NCBI RefSeq assembly: GCF_050436995.1
Contig: NC_134776.1
Location: 18,269,001 to 18,333,000 of the forward strand
Length of the DNA stretch: 64,000 bases
DNA from: Anticarsia gemmatalis
Taxonomy: Eukaryota; Arthropoda; Insecta; Lepidoptera; Erebidae
Direction: 5' to 3'
Positions 50,717-61,100 of this stretch are shown piece by piece. Under the pieces are notes generated by a model. It ran no database searches. It was given only the letters and a program-made list of their open reading frames with translations, and was not told the DNA's origin. Within the stretch, counting starts at the first letter, position 1; each line of letters begins with the position of its first letter. Made by a program: the position numbers and the translations under genes.

Positions 50717-51462
50717 TAACAGAACGTCCTGGCCACCCCCTTGGACAAGAAAAAAATTGGCTTCATTAAGTAAGTATTAAGGAGATGAATAAATAAATTA
50801 TTTATCACTGTTTGAGGAAGCGACTTACGCATTAGGTTAAAAAAACTGTTTCATCAGATTGTTACCGGTCATTATCTTAAAGCTTTCAAATTTTCTTCTA
50901 TGCAACATATTATATTAACTTAAAATACATGCAGTTATCTATTCATTTTTTTTTGTACTTAGCGTTTCTGTGTATCTTTTTCAAATCGCATGTCGTTCCA
51001 CATGTAACTTACTGTCTTTACGTACATACATATATAAAATCACGCCTTGTTCCCATAGAGGAAGACAGGACCAAAGAACGCAACTTGATACGGTGCTTTA
51101 CAATTTCCTGTGTATGTTGTTATACCTCTGCAATATAACATCGTAACATCATCCCTGCTTTTCTTAAGCGGTAAGCAGACAGTAGAAAACTACTCAAGCG
51201 TTTCGAGAATTTCAAGAACACCTTATTCTTAGACGATTTATTATGTTTAGTGATCTATGTTTTTAAATTCAACTTGAATAAGCTAAATTTGTAAGCAACA
51301 TTTCCGTTTAATGGCGAAATAAAAGGTCAAAAATTTCCTCCAATTAGGTAATTAGATATTGTTTTTCTTCCGACACATCTTAGCTACTATTTAATCTATT
51401 ATCACTGCAGCATAAATAGATGTCAGATTTTGATTCCTAGTTTCTAGTTCTTCTTTTTATAA
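50717..51462. other. No gene recognised
   Basis: AT-rich DNA with no supportable feature. Confidence 0.4.
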
Positions 51463-51600
51463 ACACTAGGTTTCGCCCGGCGACTTCGTCTAAGATTTCC
51501 CGTTTGTGAAAGAGTAACAAATATAGATACATTCATCCTCGAAACTTTCGCGTCTACATATGTATAAGTATCTTAAGCAGGATGAAACAAGCTATAGATA
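51463..51600 (-). repeat. Dispersed repeat fragment (TTTCGCCCGGCGACTTCGTC)
   Basis: CACTAGGTTTCGCCCGGCGA and CTTCGTCTAAG match the terminal motif of a very common lepidopteran dispersed repeat (canonical form TTGCCCGCGACTTCGTCCGC). The far end is not recognisable. Confidence 0.45.
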
Positions 51601-51865
51601 CCAACATATTAAAAGATACAACAACCAACTTCAGAAACTCAACAATTGAAAACTAAATCACTCGGTACTCACATGCACCGATCTCTTTTATAACAAGTGT
51701 ATAGAACGAGTAATTTTCGCATCGGCTAATTCAATCAAAGCCGCAGTTGGAGCTGTCGGCTGTGGTGCGAATAACCGCAGCGAGGACCAATTGTGTCCAT
51801 CATCATTCAAACTCCTTGCATTCACGTCCTGTTGTCAAGTACCGCGGCCTGAGAACCGCTGCATA

Positions 51866-52124
51866 TCTATACTAATATTATAAAGCCGTAAAGTCTGTCT
51901 GTTTGCTTGTTTGTTTGTTCGTAACGTTAATCTCAGAAACTGATGGTGCAAATTGAATAATTATTTTACTGTTGCATAGACTATTTATTGAGGAAGGCTA
52001 TAGGTTGATAACATCAGTTACGATCAATAGGAGCAGAGTACGAGCAAAAAATGTTACAAAAACTGGGAAATTTATGACCCATTCTCGGTTATGTATCGCA
52101 AGCAAAGTGGCGCGGGTCAGCTAG
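51866..52124 (+). mobile_element. Helitron-like element copy 5
   Basis: It starts TCTATACTAATATTATAAAG after host A and ends GGCGCGGGTCAGCTAG before host T. The interior is collinear with the other copies, in reverse orientation to copies 1, 3 and 4. Confidence 0.82.
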
Positions 52125-52952
52125 TATATATTTATATAAGCTTTTTGCTCTTGTTAGTGACGCCAGTCACGTGGCGTATACGCATGCACAGGACACCTAT
52201 TAGCTAACTATCACACATTGTACCCCTCGGATTGTACCTTTAACAATACAATCATGTTCTACTTACTAAAGTAACGTGCCTGTAAAGCAATAGGCTCGCC
52301 CTATTACATCGCCTGTATTACATTGTTAAATTTGTGTTAAACTTAAATTATAATATTCATTAAACTATGCGTATTAAATGCACAAAAGATTTTTATCCAA
52401 CGTGGTAGTGTTTTTTTTTTGTTAACTGACTTTGATCATAAAGCATAACTGAATACAATTAATGTAAAAAATAAATCAACCCAAACCCAATCGTTACAAG
52501 TAACCATAAACAAGGAAATGAAAAAGAAACCATTCCAGAGGTTTCTCTTTCAACACCCCTCAACATCACGCAAATGAAAATGGAAGCGAAAAATAATCAG
52601 AGCTTGCGGCAATTGAAAGTTGTGGACATTTGGTGAGCTTCGTCAAGACAAAGAAGATATTATTAACGTCCTCGTGAGATGACGTTTGGTTGTAAAACGT
52701 GATAAAACATGTGCCTTTGAAGTCAGGGACTCACGTTACTTTTGTTCTTAATGTCTTTTACCACCCTTGTAGTTCATAGGCTTCCGAAGACGGTGGTACG
52801 ATTGAGACTCATTTCACAATACAGGAAGAAAAGGTTACGGAAAACTTCCAAGTTTAAAAGGCAAGCCTTTATTCCACGTCATCACGTGCAATGTGCCCAG
52901 AGAAGGGAAATAGACGTTTCTCGTTATAATATTCTAATATAATAATAATAAT
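52125..52952. other. No gene recognised
   Basis: AT-rich; the 66-codon frame at 52742-52942 has no supporting features. Confidence 0.4.
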
Positions 52953-53306
52953 GTCGTCCTGGCCGATTTCGGCTACGGCGGCTAGTTTAATTGAAATCAG
53001 CTGACTGTGCACTTGAGCAGGGCTTAGTTGATAGTGGCCAAGTAGGTGCACAATACACAGATACACTCTGTATTTCTTTGCTCTCATAGTTCGGTGGGAC
53101 GGCTGAACCGACAAGACCAGTGAGAGGTCAGATGTAGGACCGCGACGGCTTTACGTGCTCTCTGAGGCACGGACGTTACGACCTAAAGTTCCCAGCTCTG
53201 GGCAATTTCTGAGAATTTTTAAAGTCTTTAGAAATCTCAAAAAGGACATTTTGGCCCGATTCTTGCGTGGCAGTCGCATACACTACCGACCGCACCTCAG
53301 AGGTAA
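52953..53306 (-). mobile_element. tRNA-derived lepidopteran SINE
   Basis: On the + strand it begins GTCGTCCTGGCCGATTTCGG and CTACGGCGG, continues with GTGCACAATACACAG, CATAGTTCGGTGGGACGGC, CGGCTTTACGTGCTCTCTGA, GGCACGG and ending ATTTTGGCCCGATTC and GTCGCATACACTACCGACC. I recognise this as a common lepidopteran SINE whose tRNA-like head is at the right end on the minus strand. The head here has lost its B box (CGATTCTTGCGTGG where the box should be), so it is a decayed copy of about 354 bp. Confidence 0.78.
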
Positions 53307-54365
53307 TCAAATATAGTTTAAGTAGTAGTATAGTAATAAGATAGAACTGCTAGGCGTAATATAGGACGGTTGCGATGAGGACTGCTAATGTTGTAAGTTA
53401 GCTAAGGTTTCAGAAGATCTGTAACACTTAGACTTTCGCTAGTCATGCTAAATGCGAACTAAATACCAATTATGCCTTCATCTTCATCATCGCCAGATTA
53501 AAGCGATTACCTGAGTATTAAAAGAAATTTAAAATGTCTAATAGCACTCTATATATTAGGGAATCATACCCAAATGTTCGTAATCTGTTGTAACATACTT
53601 GAGTCCGCTCAGCACATTTTAAGGAGTAGATTATAATCGAATTATCGGTACAAATAATTGAGGAATATAGCGTCTCAACAACGTGGTTTGAAATAATATA
53701 GGTAATAAAAAATACCGAGTAAAGTGTTCTTAAATTACGAATTTGAGACTTTCGCATTGCATAATGACCGTGTAATACAATACAGGAATTAACGCGAACT
53801 TGCATTCTACCCTGGAATGTGTGACGTCAAGCGCGCGTTACAATGGCGCCGTCGTATGCACTGTCAGCATGTTTGTCTTAATTCCCATAATATATTATTG
53901 TAGTCCAGCAATTTAGTAGAGATCCTTAGTTTGCGCGATAATTTTTCAATTTTATTTAGATTACTTTAGATTTTTTTTACACCCATCACTGTCCCACAGC
54001 GAGCAAGGGTCTCATCCCAAACGAGAGAGGGCTTAGTCAACCAGGCGGGCCAAGTGCGGGTTGGGGACTTTGGATGCACTCAATAAATGTATAAAACTAG
54101 GCACACATGGTTTCATCACTTTTTAATTACTCCGTGAAATTACCGGAACAAAATATAAAGATTTATGGACATAAAACTGTGTTAAAATTAATAATATAGT
54201 TATAGTTGCTTTATGGCGGATCAGATATACTTATTGATGTTCAAAAAGAACACGTACGCGGAATACTATTCCTTTAAAAACATAAATGTTAAAGGTTTAG
54301 CCAAATTCATCGACAAAAGAATTGGCCAAGTTTAATGATACGGTCCTGAGAATGTTCACTCTCAG
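53307..54365. repeat. AT-rich spacer with a SINE fragment at about 53975-54080
   Basis: ACAGCGAGCAAGGGTCTCAT, GAGAGGGCTTAGTCAACCA and GCCAAGTGCGGGTTGGGGAC are motifs of another dispersed lepidopteran repeat. The rest has no recognised feature. Confidence 0.5.
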
Positions 54366-54414
54366 ATAACTTACAATATGCTCAAACCGAAGGTTTTAGC
54401 ATATTGTAAGTTAT
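54366..54414. repeat. 49-bp near-perfect hairpin
   Basis: ATAACTTACAATATGCT at 54366-54382 pairs fully with AGCATATTGTAAGTTAT at 54398-54414. AAACC and GGTTT inside pair too, leaving a C/T mismatch and a GAA loop. It could be a cruciform, an RNA stem or the remnant of a small palindromic insertion. It is shorter than a typical insect pre-miRNA. Confidence 0.85.
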
Positions 54415-54725
54415 TTACCAGAAAGATTCGAAAAAATTGGGTTAGGTACAGCATACAAACAGTTATTTGCGTGTGGCATATTGATCAACGGAAGATTACT
54501 TAAGCGTATGAAAACTAGCTAAATCGGACTTTAGGTTTGCTACACATATATTTGGTTACGCTTAATGTATTATATTATTTGAGTTATAAGGGGTCAAAAG
54601 TGGTTTCAAATAATTCGTGCTCATTTCATCAACGTACGTTAGATCAAATAAAAGATTCTTACCTACTGCCTATTGCCGAATTTATGTCAAACTGACATAA
54701 GTTTTTAATTCGAAGGTTAACTAAA
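54415..54725. other. No feature recognised
   Basis: AT-rich spacer between the hairpin and the foldback transposon. Confidence 0.4.
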
Positions 54726-55879
54726 TAGTCCATTGAAATGTTACAATTTGAGGGCCGAATATTGCATTTCTTAGAGGACGCAATTTTATTTTTGGAACAT
54801 GTAGGGGGGGTCAATAGAAGCTTAACTTGAAGTTTGTGGGGTCGCCACTCTTGTCCCCCGGCCGCCATCTTGGAAAAAGGGGTAGAAACACTTTTTTCGC
54901 TATATCTCGGAAACTATGCGTCTTACAATAAAATTGTAAAAGCATAATTTGTAGCAAATTATTTTGCCTACAAATATGTCTCATAACTTTTTGTCCTAAA
55001 TTAATAATTAAAGAAGTTATAAGCAAAATAGTGAAATTTTTTTTACAAAAATTTTCTTTCCACATCCGGTCTATTTCGGAGCGCTGTTATTGAGTTTCTA
55101 ATTGTTGAAATTAAAAAAAAATATAAGGCAAAATTTTCCTCGAAAAATACTCTACAAGATTGGTCTGAGTTAATTTTTTTAATTTATTCATATCAGCTTA
55201 GCCTTTTTTACAAACTATGTTGGAGTCGGCTTCCAGTCTCACCAGATGCAGCTGAATACCAGTGTTTTACACGGAGCGACTGCCTATCTGACCTACACAA
55301 TCCATTTACCTGGGATATAAAACGATACCCCTGGTTAAGACTGGTTGTCAGACTTTCAAGCTTCTGAGTAATGTTAACGACTGTCAAATATCTTCGAAAA
55401 TGACAGCCGGGACCCACAATTTAACGTGCCTTCCGAAACAGGGAGGAACTCGATATGTGTAAGATGGTCACCCATCCACAAAACAACCTCGGCAAGCGTG
55501 GCTTAACCTCAGAGATCCATCCGCGCGGCTGTCGCTAAAAAAAGTTATAGAGCAATAAAGAAAATAATTTTAAAAAAAATTGCACTTTTTTGCTTATAAC
55601 TTCTTTAATTGTTAATTTAGGGCAAAAAGTTATGAGACATATTTGTAGACAAAATAATTTGCTACAAATTATGCTTTACAATTTTATTGTAAGACGCATA
55701 GTTTCCGAGATATAGCGAAAAAAGTGTTTCCACCCCCTTTTCCAAGATGGCGGCCGGGGGACAAGGGTGGCGACCCCACAAACTTCAAGTTAAGCTTCTA
55801 TTGACCTCCCCTACATGTTCCAAAAATAAAATTGCGTCCTCTAATAAATGTAAATCTCATGTAACATTTCAATGGACTA
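54726..55879. mobile_element. Foldback transposon with TA target duplication
   Basis: Arms of roughly 320-340 bp (54728-55065 and 55555-55877) are reverse complements: GTCCATTGAAATGTTAC at the left end and GTAACATTTCAATGGAC at the right, flanked by TA on both sides. Shared arm motifs include AGAGGACGCAATTTTATTTT, AAGCTTAACTTGAAGTTTGT, CGCCATCTTGG and CGCTATATCTCGGAAACTAT. The TA duplication and long inverted repeats suggest a Tc1/mariner-related non-autonomous element. Its loop contains a retroposon copy. Confidence 0.88.
55200..55545 (+). mobile_element. Retroposon copy 3, in the loop of the foldback
   Basis: It carries the full GTTGGAGTCGGCTTCC motif series ending CCATCCGCGCGGCTGTCGC then an A-run. 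It lies between the arms of the foldback at 54726-55879. I do not see an unambiguous target duplication here, unlike copy 2. Confidence 0.75.
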
Positions 55880-56225
55880 AAATTATTTAGTGCAACCAAA
55901 TAAGGGCGCTTATTCCATTCCCATGTAAATTATACACTAACGTCATTTCGCAAGTTTTCGTGCTAGAGTTACTGAACTTGGCTCGGTACACAACCGCGTG
56001 CCTAAATCATCGGGCGGCATTTATAACACAATTGATTGAATACGCATAAAACAATGTAAGAATTGTATTAAGTAATATAATCTCCGCTTACTCCTTTTAC
56101 ACATACATAGGTAATGTTTTGTAACAGGCGAATATGCGTTATGTAATTTAAAACTGTTTCCACTACTTTTTTTTTCATGTTGTAATTTTTTTAAACACGT
56201 TTGGTTTAACTTTGTCTAACAGATA
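55880..56225. other. No feature recognised
   Basis: AT-rich spacer without a supportable gene or repeat boundary. Confidence 0.4.
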
Positions 56226-56385
56226 CTTTATTCGGCGGGGAGAATAACACTTGGTCTTGAAGACAGGCTAAAATTTTTGGTCTCTGCCTCTGTTTATAAG
56301 GATCGTATCAAGCGTTCTCTGGTACTGCCCTCTCTTATGGGAAGTAGGCGTGATTTTATGTATGTATGTATGTATGTATGTATGC
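56226..56385 (+). repeat. LINE-type 3' end with (TATG)n tail
   Basis: TTTGGTCTCTGCCTCTGTTT, GGTACTGCCCTCTCTTATGG and GAAGTAGGCGTGATTTTATG are followed by about seven TATG units (56357-56384) and an A-run. This resembles the lepidopteran non-LTR 3' end that reads GTCTACCCCGTAAGGGATAT then AGACGTGA plus TATG repeats. Only the 3' portion is present. Confidence 0.65.
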
Positions 56386-58121
56386 AAAAAAAAAACAAAA
56401 AATAGATGAACATTAATAGACGAGAAACTTGTGTCCACAGAATATTATATTTCCTGATACACTAACAAAAAGATCAAAATGTTGTAGATTATTTTAATAC
56501 ATGCGTATTTAACACAACGGTAATAGATTATTCTTTGGTATTGGGAAGGACAAAAAAAATATTGATGAGACGCGTTCTATGTTTGCGTCGGAAATAAGCC
56601 TTATAAGCGTGTAAGCCTTATAAGGTATTTTTAAGTTTTATCTATCACAAATCTGGGCTCAAAACCTAAGTAAGAGGACATCAAAATAATCGCCAAAACT
56701 AAGTAGGTATTATGTCTAAGAAAAATCACAAAATAATTAGGCTTTTTTTTGCAAACAAAGAATATTTGTGGCCATCTATTCTTACGCCTGCGTAGTTTAG
56801 AATGCAAAATTATTAGTACATATTTTATATGTACCATGTACATCATTATTTATTACAGTATAAGTATATCATAATGCTAGAAAATGGTTAAAAAAAGGAT
56901 ATAAAATAATTTATTTTTTTACGAACAACGCCATCTATCCTTGAGTAGTTGCACTGAGCTGTGTTCACAATGCCTCTTTGTTCGCGCACTCGGCGATAGG
57001 TGTCGCCGTTCTACATATTCACGTGAGGGTTGGAATAGAGGTGTCCTAACGGAGACGGATGCGTAAGCAAAGGTTGAAAAAACCGAATGAAAAATGCTTA
57101 AAATAATGTAATTCAGTTATTTTCAGCATTTAAAATGATTGCCCTCCACGGCCTGAACTATTTCTAATAATAAAGTGATAATGCTTTTGCCTGGCAAATG
57201 TTTCATCACTGTTGAAAAGATCGCGAATTCGTAGTACCCCAAGGCTAAGCTAAACGTAGTATTCATTAAAGATTTCATTTTTTTACGTTTGTCAACACAA
57301 ACCACCCAAGCGCATTTCTTTTATACTCGGGATAAAATTGCATAAGCCAAAATTATCAACACGTCATTTCTACTGCATTATGCCCCGTGAATAATTAATT
57401 CAAAAAATTTACTAGCTAAAGAAATTAAACGATAACGGTATTTTTCTTCCTTTAATATTTGGTTATTATGGTTATATTATTATGGTAAAATTGTGTATGA
57501 TTTCGTGTCATATAAAATGTTTATTTTTAACACCAATATAATTAAAAAAACAACACAAAGGTTTATCAAAATAAATCTACACTCGTAACATACATTGTCC
57601 TAGAATGTTTATTAGCGAAGTTTAATGCCATAATAAGTCTACGTAAAATTTTGCGGATGAGAACGTGGAACCGGTTTAAAATCCGCAAGTTCTGCAGTTG
57701 CGGATTTGGGAGTCTGTAACATCCCTAACACAGTTGTAGATACTGCTCGGATAGATGGCGTTGGCAGTTTGACTATCAAGCTGATTCTATTCTGAATAAA
57801 GTTTGAAAGATTCCCTCTAGGTCGCGACAGGAGAGGTCCGAATTATTACCTTTTAAAAAACTTTTAAACCCTGCATAAACATGCTGGTAATTTCGTTACC
57901 CGTCTGTTAAATCCGATAAAAAATGTTTTAACTAGATAAAAGTGTCTCGTCGTACAAGTCTTGCTACGTTAATTATGTTTAACGCATCGTAATGAAAAAA
58001 TAAACAAACGTAATATGAATCGTCGCTATATCATTACCTGCTATAACTGCTTGTACTCAGTGGTTAAATAAATACTTTGATTGATAATAAAGTATATTTG
58101 TCTCAAACAACACAGATTACA
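56386..58121. other. Intergenic, no gene recognised
   Basis: AT-rich region downstream of the minus-strand gene; it presumably holds that gene's 3' UTR and poly(A) site (candidate AATAAA on the minus strand at about 57519-57524). Nothing else is identified. Confidence 0.4.
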
Positions 58122-61100
58122 TCACGATGATAAATTCCTACTGCTCTCTTGAATCATATCGAAACAACAAATACCACTAAGACCTTTGGACGCGGAGCCT
58201 TTACCTCCAAACCTCAACTTCAATCCTTTGAAGGGGCCCTCCTTCTCCTCGGGCTCGGGCGGCTCGGGCTCCGGTTCAGGAACAATCTCTACTTTCTCAA
58301 CTTCTGTATCACACGTGCAGTCTGGCGGCTTTGGTGTCTTCTCCCTCACTAATTCCTGCATAAACGCTGGATTCAAAGTGGCATAGTATCTGATAGAATC
58401 TTCGATCGTCCACTCTTTCTCCGGCGGCGGAGGCTTCGGTATTTTCCTCTTCTTCTGATTGAACTTAAAACCTGATGTTGTTTGCGTAAGATCTGATTTG
58501 AGTGTCGCCAGTTGAGCCAGCTCAGCCATGTAGGCTTCGTAATCGAATTCATATTCTTCATCCCCTCCTGCCGGCTCGGGCTCCGGCTCGGCGGGGGGGC
58601 ACTGGCAAATCACTTTTCCCTTTTTCTTCTTCTTTCCTTTCTTCTTTTTGCTCTCTTTGTGACACTCACACGTTTTGGCGACAGGAGATGACACCACTAC
58701 GTCGTTACATCTGGCGGGGCATGGAGCCACGCGGGTGGTGGTGCCGGCGCTGAATACCACCTTGTTAGCTCCTGCTTGTGTGTATGTTCCATGTGGTTCA
58801 ATGTCCGAGTAGCCTCCGTCAGGGCCGAGCACCTGTACTATCCCGACCTCTCTATTGAGGTCCGGCTGCCCATAAAATCCCATCCGAACCGGCTGCTTTA
58901 TTTCCACAGTTTTTGCCCTGGGCTTTATAGTTTCGATAGGGGGATAGTCTGCACTTTCTGACGTGCAAGTGGTCACGGCACCATCTGTGGTATTTTTATC
59001 AGAATCGACTATACCTAGTTTTGGTATTTCTAGGCCATTGGGGCCTATTGTTTTGATATCTGAGGCATCTGAACAGTCGGCGCAGCACTGTTCGCCAAGA
59101 GTACGGGTCGACGGTCTCACGCACGGTTTATCATCTATTTGTTTCATGATGTCAGGGATCACACAGATCTTAGGAGGCTCAGGGATTGGTTCTTTCTTCC
59201 TGCACGGGTCAGGTTTGCCAGGAATTGGTTTAAAAACTTCACAAGGACAGTGATCCTTGATTGTTACGGATTTCTTCTTGTTGTTACTGAGTGACGCGTA
59301 TTTGATGCCGTCTTTTGATCTAGATTTTAAAACAGACGCACGTCTTTTCGAATCAACTGAAAAGAAGTAATACAGTGTACATAAAACATAATATTTTATC
59401 TCAATTATAAATACTTATTAATCAGGGCGGGCTATTACATTCAGGACTTGTTTGCAGCAGCACGAAATAACGTAAAAATTGTTTACATTACGTAATAAAA
59501 ACAGGTTACACACTATAAATTTGCGCAAATTACTATCTACCGCTATTTAAAAACAGTAAATAACGAACTATAAAAACAAATAATATTACGTGCAGGCATG
59601 ATTTCAGATATCCTGATCAAGCTGCCACAGCGGCTGTTCCTCAGGCCCATCATCACGCCGGGCGGGCGGTAGGTTTCCCTCGCGCTGTAGCTCTCCGACC
59701 TGGAGCTGAAGCCGCAGCGGTTTATGTCGGAGTCCAGCGGCGAGAACAGCGTCTGATTCACCAATAGGAACGGCGAATCATCTGTACTCGCACCTAGAAT
59801 AAACAATAAAATATCTATACTAATATTATAAAGCTGAAGAGTTTGTTTGTTTGTTTGTTTGAATGCGCTAATCTCAGGAACTACTGATCCGATTTGAAAT
59901 ATTCTTTCAGTGTTAGATAGCCTATTTATTGAGGAAGGCTATTATAGGCTATATATCATCACGCTACGACCAATAGGAGCGGAGTAGCAACGAAAAATGT
60001 TACAAAATCGGGGAAAATTATGACGCATTCTCTCTTATGAGACGCAAAAGAAGTTGCGCGGGTCAGCTAGTCAGAAATAAATACAAATATTTTAAAAAAT
60101 GAAGTCGCCTCCTCGTGTATATCTGTCTATTCGCGGGGAGTTGAATTTAATTTAAATAAACTCATAATTTCAATATCACATAGATTGAGTGATTCCTGAG
60201 GAAGTATAAATGGATAGTTTTTAAGGTTAACCAGGGCAAATCCGGGGCGAGCTGGGAGATATAATTGATTGTTTGGACGACGCGACGGTATTAGTTAAGT
60301 TACCGTACACTGCGCGCAGTTACTTGTACACGTGGGGCAATGTCACAATAACAGATAAAAGCTTCAGCCTATATGAAACATTTATTTCTGAATCCCCTAA
60401 ACAATTCTTTCGCAAGGGAATAAAACCCACAACTTTGGCGTTCAGTATCAAAAGGCGTGAGTTTTATCAAATATAACAACAACTCTGAAACGCGGCATAG
60501 TGTCAAATAAAGACATTCTTCACAAATGTGCAATCACTTTATCATATAATTATGGCCTATGAAGTTAAATTTTATCACAGATTAACCCGCGAGCACACGC
60601 GCTATGAGCATTTCCCTCACGGTGAATTTAAAAGTTCCGCAATTTATTGACTTATTTGTCTACGGTTGTCATTTGCCCAATAGCTGAGTTTTATACTTCC
60701 CCTGTCCCGTACATAACCGTTTTTTTATGTTAGTGTGCATCCATCGCTTAGTAGAGGTGGTTTGTTTCGGCGAGTCTCGTCGCGCGGCATTTTGCTCATC
60801 GCGCGACTAACAGCGTAAGTATTATTTTTTATTGCAATTTTTTTTTCTTACAGTATTATACCTTATTTAAAGTCTTTATTTTTATTTTATTGTTGAATAC
60901 TGGTGCAATATGAGTTTATTAAGCAGTTTACATACAAATATAATAGTTTTTTTACTGATGGATAGACAAAAACAACAAATTTATTGAAAGTGATGGAGAG
61001 AGTGAGCACAGCGATCACAACACTGATACTGAGCAGTTATCTTTCTCATCCTCTTCAACAAATTATCAAAAGATTCTCAAATGAACCTGGCTTTTCAGAG

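Noticed and set aside
58149..59253. Plus-strand frames antisense to the last exon of the minus-strand gene.
   Set aside because: They are mirror frames of a GC-richer coding exon; the minus-strand frame is longer and continuous with spliced upstream exons.
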